Source of the DNA: an uncultured Clostridia bacterium
Lineage (GTDB): Bacteria > Bacillota > Clostridia > UBA1381 > UMGS1253
Assembly: GCA_934456295.1 (NCBI GenBank)
Contig: CAKSHB010000030.1
Coordinates: 1-16,708 of the forward strand
Length of the DNA: 16,708 bases
Reading direction: 5' to 3'
A program made the translations under genes and the position numbers. The notes beneath the pieces were generated by a model, which was not told the DNA's origin, did no database searches, and saw nothing but the letters and a program-made list of their open reading frames with translations. This document shows, piece by piece, positions 1 to 7,204 of this stretch; position 1 is the first letter of the stretch; each line of letters begins with the position of its first letter.

Positions 1-21
1 GTCCAATACCCATATGCTTCA

Positions 22-177
22 TCACATTTTTCCCATAAAGCTTTTAGATAATGGACGTTTATATGCACCTTTTGATGCATCATGCAATCGCGCCATGGTT
101 TCATATGCTTTATTATATAGTTCACCGTAAAACCTTTCTTTTTTGAGAAACCCCTTAAATACTGCGGTTTTGGGCAT
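22..177 (-). CDS. Unrecognised 51-codon frame at window edge (doubtful)
   Basis: An open frame of 51 codons starts at an ATG ending at 177 and stops at 22. It is rich in Lys, Tyr, Phe and Ala and looks like a plausible helical peptide, but I do not recognise it. The start lies directly behind the tRNA-Cys terminator hairpin and has no Shine-Dalgarno sequence, which argues against translation. A second minus-strand frame, shifted by one base, is also open from the hairpin to the left edge; it is rich in Trp, Cys and His and looks less natural. The stretch may be a gene remnant or simply non-coding. Confidence is low. Confidence 0.15.
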   Translation of the reverse strand: MPKTAVFKGFLKKERFYGELYNKAYETMARLHDASKGAYKRPLSKSFMGKM

Positions 178-182
178 AGAAA

Positions 183-217
183 AAGAACCATCATTTTGTA
201 TCAAAATAATGGTTCTT
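183..217 (-). terminator. Rho-independent terminator of the tRNA operon
   Basis: A stem of 9 bp (183-191 with 209-217, AAGAACCAT/ATGGTTCTT) extends with near-pairing into an AT-rich loop. Read on the minus strand it is followed by a short T run (TTTTTC). It lies four bases beyond the CCA end of tRNA-Cys, the position expected for the operon's terminator. Confidence 0.75.
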
Positions 218-220
218 ATT

Positions 221-295
221 TGGAGGCACCACCCGGATTTGAACCGGGGCATAAAGGTGTTGCAGACCTCTGCCTTACCACTTGGCTATGGTGCC
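221..295 (-). tRNA. tRNA-Cys (GCA)
   Basis: The minus strand folds as a full cloverleaf. The acceptor stem GGCACCA pairs with TGGTGCC, the anticodon loop is CTGCAAC with anticodon GCA, the T arm has GGTTCAAATCC, and the 3' CCA is encoded. The discriminator base is T, as expected for tRNA-Cys. It is the last gene of the tRNA cluster, and the terminator-like hairpin upstream (369-399) suggests it may be expressed partly on its own. Confidence 0.97.
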
Positions 296-304
296 ATACA
301 ATAT

Positions 305-310
305 ATTATA
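305..310 (-). promoter_or_regulatory. Possible -10 element for tRNA-Cys
   Basis: A perfect TATAAT on the minus strand ends 10 bases before the 5' end of tRNA-Cys. No convincing -35 hexamer sits 16-18 bases upstream. It would make sense as a weak internal promoter because a hairpin with a T run separates tRNA-Cys from tRNA-Gly, but AT-rich DNA gives such hexamers by chance. Confidence 0.3.
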
Positions 311-368
311 TGCGCAAAAAACGCATTTGTTGTTTATCGGCTTATTTTTTCACCGATTATTTTAAGAC

Positions 369-399
369 AAAAGGCGCAAATTATATATATGCGCCTTTT
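369..399 (-). terminator. Internal terminator-like hairpin between tRNA-Gly and tRNA-Cys
   Basis: A 9-bp stem, AAAAGGCGC (369-377) with GCGCCTTTT (391-399), has an AT-rich 13-base loop. On the minus strand the stem ends in TTTT, so it can act as a rho-independent terminator after tRNA-Gly. It may also be a processing signal. It is symmetric enough to work on either strand. Confidence 0.6.
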
Positions 400-408
400 A
401 TCGGATAA

Positions 409-483
409 TGGAGCGGAAGACGAGATTCGAACTCGCGACGTTCACCTTGGCAAGGTGACGCTCTACCACTGAGCCACTCCCGC
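409..483 (-). tRNA. tRNA-Gly (GCC)
   Basis: The minus strand gives acceptor stem GCGGGAG with CTTCCGC, D arm GTGGCTCAGTGGTAGAGC, anticodon stem TCACC/GGTGA around loop TTGCCAA (anticodon GCC), T arm GAGTTCGAATCTC, discriminator T and an encoded CCA. It reads GGC and GGT codons. It lies 5 bases from tRNA-Phe in the operon. Confidence 0.97.
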
Positions 484-488
484 ATAAA

Positions 489-564
489 TGGTGCCTCCGG
501 GCGGAATCGAACCACCGACACGGGGATTTTCAGTCCCCTGCTCTACCGACTGAGCTACAGAGGC
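489..564 (-). tRNA. tRNA-Phe (GAA)
   Basis: The cloverleaf on the minus strand has acceptor GCCTCTG/CGGAGGC, anticodon stem GGGGA/TCCCC with loop CTGAAAA (anticodon GAA), T arm GGTTCGATTCC, discriminator A and an encoded CCA. A 38-base spacer separates it from the upstream tRNA-Asp. Confidence 0.97.
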
Positions 565-602
565 ATTTTGTGCAAAAACACATAATGCAATTATTAAAAA
601 AT

Positions 603-679
603 TGGCGACCCGGAAGGGGCTCGAACCCTCGACCTCCAGCGTGACAGGCTGGCGTTCTAACCAACTGAACTACCGGGCC
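603..679 (-). tRNA. tRNA-Asp (GTC)
   Basis: The minus strand folds with acceptor GGCCCGG/CCGGGTC (one G-U pair), anticodon stem CCAGC/GCTGG around loop CTGTCAC (anticodon GTC), T arm GGGTTCGAGCCC, discriminator G as expected for tRNA-Asp, and an encoded CCA. It follows tRNA-Val by 5 bases. Confidence 0.97.
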
Positions 680-684
680 AAAAT

Positions 685-760
685 TGGTGGGAGTTACAGG
701 GCTCGAACCTGTGACCCTCTGCTTGTAAGGCAGATGCTCTCCCAGCTGAGCTAAACTCCC
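685..760 (-). tRNA. tRNA-Val (TAC)
   Basis: First gene of the tRNA operon. The acceptor stem is GGGAGTT/AACTCCC, the anticodon stem TCTGC/GCAGA holds loop CTTACAA (anticodon TAC), the T arm has GGTTCGAGCC, the discriminator is A, and CCA is encoded. The promoter at 837-865 lies about 75 bases upstream. Confidence 0.97.
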
Positions 761-836
761 ACAACTGCCGCATTATCGGTTTTCCCATCTCTCGGACACT
801 GTCTTTAAAATGTTTCCCCGCTGAGCGACATAGACT

Positions 837-865
837 ATTATACAGAAAACATACCGTCCTGTCAA
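837..865 (-). promoter_or_regulatory. Consensus vegetative promoter of the tRNA operon
   Basis: On the minus strand TTGACA (860-865) and TATAAT (837-842) are separated by exactly 17 bases. Both hexamers match the sigma-A consensus perfectly, as expected for a stable-RNA operon. Transcription would start near 830 and run through Val, Asp, Phe, Gly and Cys. Confidence 0.92.
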
Positions 866-990
866 GTTTATAATATCTCTTTTTTAGCCGAAACGGACTG
901 TTTTTGCTCAAAAACATACCCATTTTACACTTTTTTAAATTTTTGCGCACTTTTTCGCCGTTTTGCTTATCAATTTCGTTCCAAAAAACT

Positions 991-1872
991 TTATTTGCAC
1001 GATTTCAGCAATTCACAAAGCTCCTCTTTCGTAAAATCATAAACCTTATCGCAGAACTGACATGTCAGATTTGCGCTGCCCTGTTCATCAATAAGCTTCT
1101 GCATTTCCTCTTTCCCCATGCTTATAAGTGCACGCTCAACGCGGCTGCGGCAGCAGTCACACTTATACTCCGGTGTTACGGCTTTATTGTACACAAGCAT
1201 GTCAAAACCTTCCGTAACTTTGAAAATTATGTCCTCGCAGCTCATGCCGTCATGGAGCATTGTCGTAATCGGCGGAAGCGAAGCAACCGTTTTTTCCAGC
1301 TTTTCCGCGTCCTCATCGGTACTCTCCGGCATAAGCTGCAAAATAAATCCGCCCGCCTTCATAACGCTGCCGTCGGTGTCAACAAGCACACCGAGCGCAA
1401 TCGCACTTGGCGTCTGCTCCGATATTGCATAATATGCCGTCAAATCCTCCGCAATTTCGCCCGACACAAGCTCTATCTGCGCCATATACGGCTCTTTAAG
1501 CCCCAAATCGCATATAACCGAGAGTGTGCCTTTTCCGACAGCGCCGCCCACATTAAGCTTCCCCGGCACCTTATCGGGCACCTCAGCCGCAGGATTTATG
1601 CAGTAACCCTTTACCTGCGCTTTTGAATTTGCAACGGCTATAACGCCTTCAAGCGGTCCGTCGCCCTTTATGCGCAATGTCAGCGAGTCATTTTCGCCCT
1701 TTAACATACAGCCCATCATTGACGCCGCCGTAAGCAGTCTGCCCAGCGCCGCAGTCGCAACGGGAAATGTGTGATGTATCTGCTGCGCGCGGTTTACAAG
1801 CTCCGTTGTTTCCGCCGCAAAAATTCTTATTTTACCGTCATTGCTTACTCCTCTTAATATTCTGTCAGCCAT
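991..1872 (-). CDS. hslO: Hsp33 redox-regulated chaperone
   Basis: Hsp33 is a cytoplasmic holdase activated by oxidation: four zinc-bound cysteines form disulfides and the protein then binds unfolding proteins. The 293-residue length is typical. The N-terminal substrate-binding domain is followed by the C-terminal zinc site, with C238 and C240 (CDCC) and C271 and C274 (CQFC). The 30-residue gap between the pairs fits the family pattern. An extra Cys241 beside the first pair is seen. The ATG at 1872 is preceded by GGAGAG at a short distance. The gene lies downstream of galU in the same direction, but the hairpin at 1965-1985 separates them, so it probably has its own transcript; I could not pick out its promoter. 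Confidence 0.96.
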   Translation of the reverse strand: MADRILRGVSNDGKIRIFAAETTELVNRAQQIHHTFPVATAALGRLLTAASMMGCMLKGENDSLTLRIKGDGPLEGVIAVANSKAQVKGYCINPAAEVPDKVPGKLNVGGAVGKGTLSVICDLGLKEPYMAQIELVSGEIAEDLTAYYAISEQTPSAIALGVLVDTDGSVMKAGGFILQLMPESTDEDAEKLEKTVASLPPITTMLHDGMSCEDIIFKVTEGFDMLVYNKAVTPEYKCDCCRSRVERALISMGKEEMQKLIDEQGSANLTCQFCDKVYDFTKEELCELLKSCK

Positions 1873-1964
1873 AAAAAACTCTCCGTTCCGCCGGAATTTC
1901 GGTGCAAAATGCTTTTCACACCAATCTTCCTTCTTTTGTATTTTTGCGTGCTTTTGAATTTAAA

Positions 1965-1985
1965 CGGGCGGTCAGTCGCCGCCCG
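1965..1985 (-). terminator. Hairpin terminator after galU
   Basis: A GC-rich 7-bp stem, CGGGCGG (1965-1971) with CCGCCCG (1979-1985), has a 7-base loop. On the minus strand it is followed by TTTAAATT, an imperfect T tract. It lies 25 bases after the galU stop codon and probably ends that transcript before hslO. Confidence 0.6.
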
Positions 1986-2010
1986 CAATTTATTCGTCAT
2001 TTTATAATCT

Positions 2011-2874
2011 TTATTTTATAATTTTTTTAAGATACTCTGTAAACTCGTCCCTCAAATCATCGCGCGAAAGCGCAAATTCAACCGTTGCCTCAAGAAATCC
2101 CATCTTATTTCCGACATCATAGCGTCTGCCGATAAAGTCATATGCGTACACGTCTTCAAGCGTACACAAAAGCTTCAGCGCGTCCGTGAGCTGGATTTCG
2201 CCGCCTGCGCCTGCGCCCGTTTTTTCTATGCACTCAAATATTTTCGGCGATATAATATATCTGCCCAGAATTGCAACGTTTGACGGCGCCTCCTCTTTTT
2301 TCGGCTTTTCAACCATGTCCGACACCTTATATACCCTGTCCTCAACGCTCGTGCATGCAACTACGCCGTATTTTGAAATATCATCGGGCGATACTGTCTG
2401 CACACCGAGAACGCTCGCCTGATACTTGTCATAAACCTCTATCATCTGTTCAAGACACGGTTTGTCCGACTTTACGATATCATCGCCCAAAAGCACCGCA
2501 AACGGCTCATTTCCGATAAATGTCTTTGCGCAGTGTATCGCGTGACCCAGCCCTTTTGCCTCCTTCTGGCGCACATAGTATATGTTTGCCAGATTTGAAA
2601 TATCCTGCACGATTTTTACAAGCTCTTTTTTGCCGTTTTTCTCAAGCTCCGTTTCAAGCTCATATGCCTTGTCGAAATGGTCCTCAATCGAACGCTTTGT
2701 GCGCCCCGTTACTATAATTATATCCTCAATTCCGCTCTTTACGGCCTCTTCTATGATATACTGAATTGTAGGCTTATCAACTATGGGAAGCATTTCCTTC
2801 GGCATTGCCTTTGTCGCAGGAAGAAATCTCGTTCCGAGTCCTGCCGCCGGAATTACCGCCTTTCTTACTTTCAT
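2011..2874 (-). CDS. galU: UTP-glucose-1-phosphate uridylyltransferase
   Basis: The enzyme joins glucose-1-phosphate and UTP into UDP-glucose, the sugar donor for glycolipids, teichoic acids and polysaccharides. At 287 residues it has normal length. The N-terminal nucleotide-binding loop AAGLGTRFLPATK (10-22), MPKEMLPIVDKP (24-35), the LLGDD metal-binding segment (128-132), VEKP (188-191) and GEIQLTDA (225-232) are all present. The ATG at 2874 has GGAGGT eight bases upstream. The gene is divergent from the M18 aminopeptidase and has its own promoter at 2917-2945. Other nucleotidyltransferases of the RfbA type are shorter in the linker and lack this exact motif set, so the GalU/GtaB assignment is firm. 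Confidence 0.96.
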   Translation of the reverse strand: MKVRKAVIPAAGLGTRFLPATKAMPKEMLPIVDKPTIQYIIEEAVKSGIEDIIIVTGRTKRSIEDHFDKAYELETELEKNGKKELVKIVQDISNLANIYYVRQKEAKGLGHAIHCAKTFIGNEPFAVLLGDDIVKSDKPCLEQMIEVYDKYQASVLGVQTVSPDDISKYGVVACTSVEDRVYKVSDMVEKPKKEEAPSNVAILGRYIISPKIFECIEKTGAGAGGEIQLTDALKLLCTLEDVYAYDFIGRRYDVGNKMGFLEATVEFALSRDDLRDEFTEYLKKIIK

Positions 2875-2916
2875 CGCAGATACCTCCGTTCATCTGTTTT
2901 TATTATGTCTGTATAT

Positions 2917-2945
2917 ATTGTAACAATTTAAATGCGGAATGTAAA
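2917..2945 (-). promoter_or_regulatory. Promoter of galU
   Basis: On the minus strand TTTACA (2940-2945) and TACAAT (2917-2922) are spaced by 17 bases, one mismatch each from the sigma-A consensus. The predicted start leaves a leader of about 35 bases before the galU start codon. Confidence 0.72.
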
Positions 2946-2995
2946 CCTTATTTGCAAATATATTTTAAAACTTTTCTAAAAACAATTAAAAAAAT

Positions 2996-3024
2996 TTGTA
3001 AATCCGTGAAAAAAGTGGTATAAT
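2996..3024 (+). promoter_or_regulatory. Promoter of the M18 aminopeptidase gene
   Basis: A perfect TATAAT (3019-3024) lies 17 bases after TTGTAA (2996-3001), which matches four of six consensus positions. It is on the plus strand, about 50 bases before the aminopeptidase start codon, and back to back with the galU promoter. Confidence 0.7.
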
Positions 3025-3074
3025 ATAAATAGTCAAAATATGCATTAAAATACGTTTTACGGAGGCTTGAAACC

Positions 3075-4487
3075 ATGAATGATAAAGAACTTTTTGAGAA
3101 ACTGTCGTATTCGCCGAAGCATGTGAACGAAATTCTCACACCCGAGCTGAGTGCGTCGGTGCATGACTATTGTGAACTTTACAAAGCTTTTCTCACATAT
3201 GCAAAGACCGAACGCGAAGCGTGTGCACTTGCCGAAAAAACCGCACGCGAAAACGGCTTTGTGCCGCTCGCCGAAAAAAATGAGCTTAAAGCCGGCGACA
3301 AGGTGTACAGCGTTAACAGCAAAAAGGGCATAATGCTTGCCGTTATAGGCAGCGACGACATAGAAAACGGTGTAAAACTTGTTGGCGCACACATAGACTC
3401 ACCGCGCATTGACCTGAAATCGCGTCCGCTGTTTGAGGACGAAAACATGGCATGGTTCAAAACGCAGTACTACGGCGGAATTAAAAAATATCAGTGGCTC
3501 GCAATGCCGCTTGCAATGCACGGCACAATCTGCAAATCCGACGGCACATGCGTCGACGTGTGCATAGGCGAAGATGACGGCGATCCGGTATTTACGATAA
3601 CCGACCTCCTGCCCCATCTGTCGCAGGAGCAAATGCAGAAACAGCTCGCAAAGGCATTTGATGCCGATAATTTCCACATTCTGCTCGGCTCTGTTGCAAA
3701 AGGCGGCGACGACATAAAAGAAAAGGTTAAATTTAACGTTTTGTCTATGCTTAACGAAAAGTACGGCATAACGGAGGAGGACCTCACAAGCGCCGAAATC
3801 GAATTTGTGCCATCCGGAAAAGCGCGTGATGTCGGGCTTGACAGAGGCTTTGTCGGCTCATACGGTCAGGACGACCGCGTGTGCGCATATGCCGCTCTGA
3901 AAGCCGTAATCGACGCATTTTCTTCGGATATCCCCACAAAAACCGCCGTGTGCCTGCTGGTTGATAAAGAAGAAATCGGCTCAATGGGGCAGACGGGCAT
4001 GAAGTCGCGTTTCTTTGAGCTTATGCTCGGCGAAATGACCTCAAAGTTAAAGGGCGGCTGCGACGCATATCTGCTGAACAAAATCCTCTACAACAGTTCA
4101 TGTTTGTCGGCAGATGTCGGTGCTGCATACGACCCCCAGTATCCGTCGGTGCTTGACAAGAAAAACTCGGCATTTACAGGCTGCGGTGTACTGATTTCAA
4201 AATACACCGGCGGCAGAGGCAAATCCGACTCAAGCGACGCAAACGCCGAATTTGTAGCGTCTGTGCGCAAAATCTTCAACGACAGCGGCGTTTTGTGGCA
4301 GAACGGTGAGCTCGGCAAGGTTGATATCGGCGGCGGCGGCACCATAGCGCAGTATGTCGCAAATCTGGGGCTTGACGTGCTTGACTGCGGCACACCGATT
4401 TTGTGCATGCATTCGCCGTTTGAGCTTGCAAGCAAAGCTGACTGCTACATGACGTACAAGGCATATCACGCATTTTTCCTGAAATAA
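3075..4487 (+). CDS. M18 family aminopeptidase (aminopeptidase I)
   Basis: Zinc-dependent cytoplasmic aminopeptidase of the tetrahedral M18 family, which removes N-terminal residues from peptides. The 470-residue length fits. Expected metal and catalytic residues are visible: H106 and D108 in GAHIDSPR (104-111), D266/D267 in GQDDRV, the E299-E300 pair in DKEEIGS, D347 in SADVGAAYDP, and H446 in MHSPFE near the C terminus, followed by the conserved ELASKAD. No signal peptide is present. The ATG at 3075 has GGAGG nine bases upstream. The gene stands alone with its own promoter and a terminator right behind it. Substrate preference cannot be read from sequence; E. coli-type PepB/PepA families have different motifs and are excluded. 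Confidence 0.95.
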   Translation: MNDKELFEKLSYSPKHVNEILTPELSASVHDYCELYKAFLTYAKTEREACALAEKTARENGFVPLAEKNELKAGDKVYSVNSKKGIMLAVIGSDDIENGVKLVGAHIDSPRIDLKSRPLFEDENMAWFKTQYYGGIKKYQWLAMPLAMHGTICKSDGTCVDVCIGEDDGDPVFTITDLLPHLSQEQMQKQLAKAFDADNFHILLGSVAKGGDDIKEKVKFNVLSMLNEKYGITEEDLTSAEIEFVPSGKARDVGLDRGFVGSYGQDDRVCAYAALKAVIDAFSSDIPTKTAVCLLVDKEEIGSMGQTGMKSRFFELMLGEMTSKLKGGCDAYLLNKILYNSSCLSADVGAAYDPQYPSVLDKKNSAFTGCGVLISKYTGGRGKSDSSDANAEFVASVRKIFNDSGVLWQNGELGKVDIGGGGTIAQYVANLGLDVLDCGTPILCMHSPFELASKADCYMTYKAYHAFFLK

Positions 4488-4512
4488 TGCTTTATGCCAT
4501 AAACAAACACAA

Positions 4513-4542
4513 AAAACCGTCCGTATTTTAACGGACGGTTTT
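4513..4542. terminator. Bidirectional terminator
   Basis: A 12-bp perfect stem (AAAACCGTCCGT at 4513-4524 with ACGGACGGTTTT at 4531-4542) has a six-base loop. Each strand shows a GC core followed by T residues. It lies between the convergent aminopeptidase gene and the radical SAM gene and should end both transcripts. Confidence 0.9.
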
Positions 4543-4570
4543 CATTATTAAAGATTTATGCAAATTTTAA

Positions 4571-5188
4571 TTATACATATTCTCTCACGCGCAGAGGAAC
4601 GCCGATTTCATCGGCAATTTTCTTACAGGCGTTCACCTCGTCCTCGCCTATAACGTCAACAACGCTGAGCACAACGTTCGTGTGTTCTTTTGCCTTTCTT
4701 GCAAAATCGAGCATTATATCAAACGCACGCTCGCCGTAAATCGATTTGCACGTTTTGTCGTATGCTTTTGCGTTTGACGCATTCAGGCTGATTGAAACAC
4801 AGTCGATAACGCCGTCAAACATAGGCGTAATGTCTTTGCCGTTAAATTCGTTCCCATGACCGTTTGTATTTATCCTCGTGGAAATTTTGTAGTTTTCCTT
4901 CAGCCACTTCGCAATCTCGATAAGCTCATCAATCCTGATTGTCGGTTCACCGTATCCGCAGAAAACTACCTCCTTGTATGTTTCGATGTCACATCTTCCG
5001 AGCGCATCAATCACCTCGCCGACACTCGGCTCATGTGTCAGCCAAAGCTGTGTTCCGCCGCCGACGCCGTCTTTGTTGTTTCGTATGCAGAAGCTGCATC
5101 GGTTGGTGCATCGGTTGGTAAGATTTACATACAAATACTGTTCGTGCTTTTTTTCCGCGCTGTACGTGTACACAAAAATGTCCTTCAT
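4571..5188 (-). CDS. Small radical SAM protein (TatD-associated type)
   Basis: A 205-residue radical SAM enzyme. The 4Fe-4S site C27, C31, C34 sits in NRCTNRCSFC, and the SAM-binding glycine motif appears as GYGEPT (78-83). The sequence covers only the core half-barrel, with no SPASM or other C-terminal extension, so the partner or substrate is probably small. From memory it resembles the family called TatD-associated radical SAM protein (often next to or fused with a TatD-type hydrolase), but no TatD gene is in this window. It starts at ATG 5188 with AGGTGA seven bases upstream; an ATG five bases upstream is out of frame and stops at once. It follows the UPF0210 gene by 52 bases with no terminator, so it is likely the last gene of that operon. 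The reaction is unknown. Confidence 0.85.
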   Translation of the reverse strand: MKDIFVYTYSAEKKHEQYLYVNLTNRCTNRCSFCIRNNKDGVGGGTQLWLTHEPSVGEVIDALGRCDIETYKEVVFCGYGEPTIRIDELIEIAKWLKENYKISTRINTNGHGNEFNGKDITPMFDGVIDCVSISLNASNAKAYDKTCKSIYGERAFDIMLDFARKAKEHTNVVLSVVDVIGEDEVNACKKIADEIGVPLRVREYV

Positions 5189-5240
5189 GCCATATCACCT
5201 CATATTAATATAATAAAATCTTCCGATAGATTTATCTTCG

Positions 5241-6605
5241 TCAGTTTTTCAGGCTGTGCATGGGCGCAGGTATTCTTCCGCCGCGGTTTACAAATGTGTC
5301 CGAGCCGTAATCACTCACCTTCATGACGGGTCCGCTTCCGAGGAGTCCGCCGAATTCAACCGTATCGCCGATTTTTTTGCCCGGCGCCGGTATTATGCGC
5401 ACAGCCGTTGTTTTCGTGTTCACAACGCCTATTGCAGCTTCATCAGCTATAATCGCCGAAATTGTGGAGGCGCTTGTGTCGCCCGGAACAACTATCATAT
5501 CAAGCCCGACAGAGCATACGCATGTCATCGCCTCAAGCTTTTCAATCGAAAGCGCGCCGCATTTTGCCGCCGCAATCATACCCGCGTCCTCGCTTACCGG
5601 AATAAATGCGCCCGAAAGCCCGCCGACATAGCTCGACGCCATTACGCCGCCCTTTTTCACTGCGTCATTAAGAAGCGCGAGCGCTGCCGTTGTGCCGTGT
5701 GTGCCGCACTTTTCAAGTCCCATTTCCTCCAATATATATGCCACACTGTCGCCGACCGCCGGTGTCGGTGCAAGCGACAAATCAACTATGCCGTAAGGCA
5801 CGCCGAGTCTGCGCGATGCCTCTTTTGCGACAAGCTGACCCATTCTCGTAATTTTAAACGCCGTCTTTTTAATCGTTTCCGCAACCTGTTCAAAGTCCGC
5901 GTCCCTGCCTATCTTTTCGAGAGCGCATTTTACAACGCCCGGACCGCTTACGCCGACATTTATCACACATTCGCCCTCGCCGCTGCCATGAAATGCGCCT
6001 GCCATAAACGGATTATCCTCAACGGCATTTGCAAACACAACAAGCTTTGCGCATGCAAACCCTCCCGACGAGGCAGTACGCTGTGCGGCGTCTTTTATGA
6101 TTTTTCCCATCTGCCCGACAGCGTCCATGTTAATTCCGGCACGCGTCGTTGCAACATTTACGCTTGAGCATACGCGCTCAGTTACCGCAAGAGCCTCCGG
6201 TATCGACTCAATCAACATTCTGTCGCCCTTTGTGTAATGCTTGTGCACAAGCGCGCTGTATCCGCCTATAAAATTTACGCCTGTCTGCTTTGCGGCACGG
6301 TCAAGTGTCTTTGCGATTTTTACACAGTCCTGTACGCATGACGCATGCTCGCACAAATGTGACGCCGGCGTTACGGATATGCGCTTATTTATAATCGGTA
6401 TGCCGTATTCGCGCTCAATATCCTCGCCTGTTTTTACCAAATCTTTTGCCAGACGCGTAATTTTTTCATACACCTTTTCGCACATTTTATCAACATCGGG
6501 ATCGACGCAGTCCTTCAAAGAAACGCCCATTGTGATTGTTCTTATATCAAGGTGCTCTTCTTCAAACATTTTGATTGTTTCTATTATTTCAAACTTATTA
6601 AGCAT
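5241..6605 (-). CDS. UPF0210 / DUF711 family protein
   Basis: A 454-residue cytoplasmic protein of the UPF0210 (DUF711, 'PFL family') group, recognised from ITMGVSLKDC (24-33), the early TPASHL segment, the GGYSALVHKHYTKGD segment and the Gly-rich C-terminal half with GVSGPGV and the closing GGRIPAPMHSLKN. The family has a glycyl-radical-enzyme-like fold but no confirmed reaction. I see no typical glycyl-radical RVxG motif with an adjacent activating context, so it should not be called a formate lyase. It sits 33 bases after the ACT gene, a pairing conserved in many Firmicutes including streptococci. Several Cys residues cluster in HLCEHASCVQDC. A weak ribosome binding site (AAAGG) precedes the ATG at 6605, which suggests coupling to the ACT gene. 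Confidence 0.92.
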   Translation of the reverse strand: MLNKFEIIETIKMFEEEHLDIRTITMGVSLKDCVDPDVDKMCEKVYEKITRLAKDLVKTGEDIEREYGIPIINKRISVTPASHLCEHASCVQDCVKIAKTLDRAAKQTGVNFIGGYSALVHKHYTKGDRMLIESIPEALAVTERVCSSVNVATTRAGINMDAVGQMGKIIKDAAQRTASSGGFACAKLVVFANAVEDNPFMAGAFHGSGEGECVINVGVSGPGVVKCALEKIGRDADFEQVAETIKKTAFKITRMGQLVAKEASRRLGVPYGIVDLSLAPTPAVGDSVAYILEEMGLEKCGTHGTTAALALLNDAVKKGGVMASSYVGGLSGAFIPVSEDAGMIAAAKCGALSIEKLEAMTCVCSVGLDMIVVPGDTSASTISAIIADEAAIGVVNTKTTAVRIIPAPGKKIGDTVEFGGLLGSGPVMKVSDYGSDTFVNRGGRIPAPMHSLKN

Positions 6606-6638
6606 ATTTATGTCAACCTTTCTTCCGTATACGGGAGC

Positions 6639-6908
6639 TTATACTCTGTGCATGGATTTGAAAACTTCCTCATGCTGTATGCGTATCGACATGCCGAGTT
6701 CCTCGCCTGCCTTATCAAGCTTTTTCGATATCGAATCAAAGCTCTCCGTACACTTTCCTATATTTACAAGCATTATCATCGTAAACATGTCCTGCATAAT
6801 TGTCTGTGAAATGTCAAGAATGTTTATGCCTGCCTCCGAGAGAATTGTTGCAACAGACGCAATAATGCCGACCTTGTCATAGCCAATAACCGTTATAACC
6901 GCTTTCAT
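6639..6908 (-). CDS. ACT domain protein (UPF0237 family)
   Basis: An 89-residue stand-alone ACT domain, a fold that binds amino acids or other small ligands at dimer interfaces. The opening strand AVITVIGYDKVGIIA contains the DxxG turn typical of the ligand site, followed by helix VATILSEAGINILDIS and the second strand MFTMIMLVNI. It is of the type encoded just before UPF0210 genes, so it probably senses a ligand and controls or partners that protein; this is inference from gene pairing. The ATG at 6908 is preceded by GGAG seven bases upstream. It is the first gene of the ACT-UPF0210-radical SAM operon, with a promoter at 6980-7008. Confidence 0.92.
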   Translation of the reverse strand: MKAVITVIGYDKVGIIASVATILSEAGINILDISQTIMQDMFTMIMLVNIGKCTESFDSISKKLDKAGEELGMSIRIQHEEVFKSMHRV

Positions 6909-6979
6909 AAGTAATCTCCGTTCCGCCGTGCTGAATTACGGCTTTATGTATTTTTTTACAATAACATATCTTACCTTAT

Positions 6980-7008
6980 AATATACACCCTTTTAATCTT
7001 TTTTTCAA
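6980..7008 (-). promoter_or_regulatory. Promoter of the ACT-UPF0210-radical SAM operon
   Basis: On the minus strand TTGAAA (7003-7008) and TATATT (6980-6985) are spaced by 17 bases, each one mismatch from consensus. The leader to the ACT start is about 65 bases and contains a small hairpin (GCCGT with ACGGC) just before the ribosome binding site. Confidence 0.7.
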
Positions 7009-7204
7009 GTATTTAATAAAAAAAGCGTCTTCAAATAAATTTGCAGCAACAAATACGGGCGGGTTTAAAAATTTTTTAACATATAATGCCTTTGATGTGA
7101 TATTTTTTGACATTATTCTTTCTGCTGCGACATTTTTTTCATGAAAAACGCCCCCAATCGTCCCAAAACCAAGAATTCAAGTCGTAATATGCGGCGGAAA
7201 AACC
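7009..7204. other. Gene-free AT-rich stretch between divergent promoters
   Basis: No frame longer than about ten codons with a start and a ribosome binding site is visible on either strand. A lone TTGACA occurs at 7109-7114 without a good -10 at proper spacing. I see no riboswitch-like structure. The stretch may simply be spacer between the ACT operon and the DUF6514 gene. Confidence 0.5.

Noticed and set aside
143..472. Plus-strand frames of 109 and 70 codons
   Set aside because: They run antisense through tRNA-Cys and tRNA-Gly and read tRNA sequence as protein (for example the PPGFEPG string typical of such errors).
900..915. Small hairpin as hslO terminator
   Set aside because: Only six AT-rich base pairs and no T run on the minus strand; support is too weak.
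657..950. A 97-codon minus-strand frame
   Set aside because: It overlaps tRNA-Val and the tRNA operon promoter; it is a by-product of those elements.
904..1626. A 240-codon plus-strand open frame
   Set aside because: Antisense to hslO, which is certain from its zinc-binding cysteines; no independent support.
5256..6167. A 303-codon plus-strand open frame
   Set aside because: Antisense to the UPF0210 gene, with shadow-type composition and no start signals.
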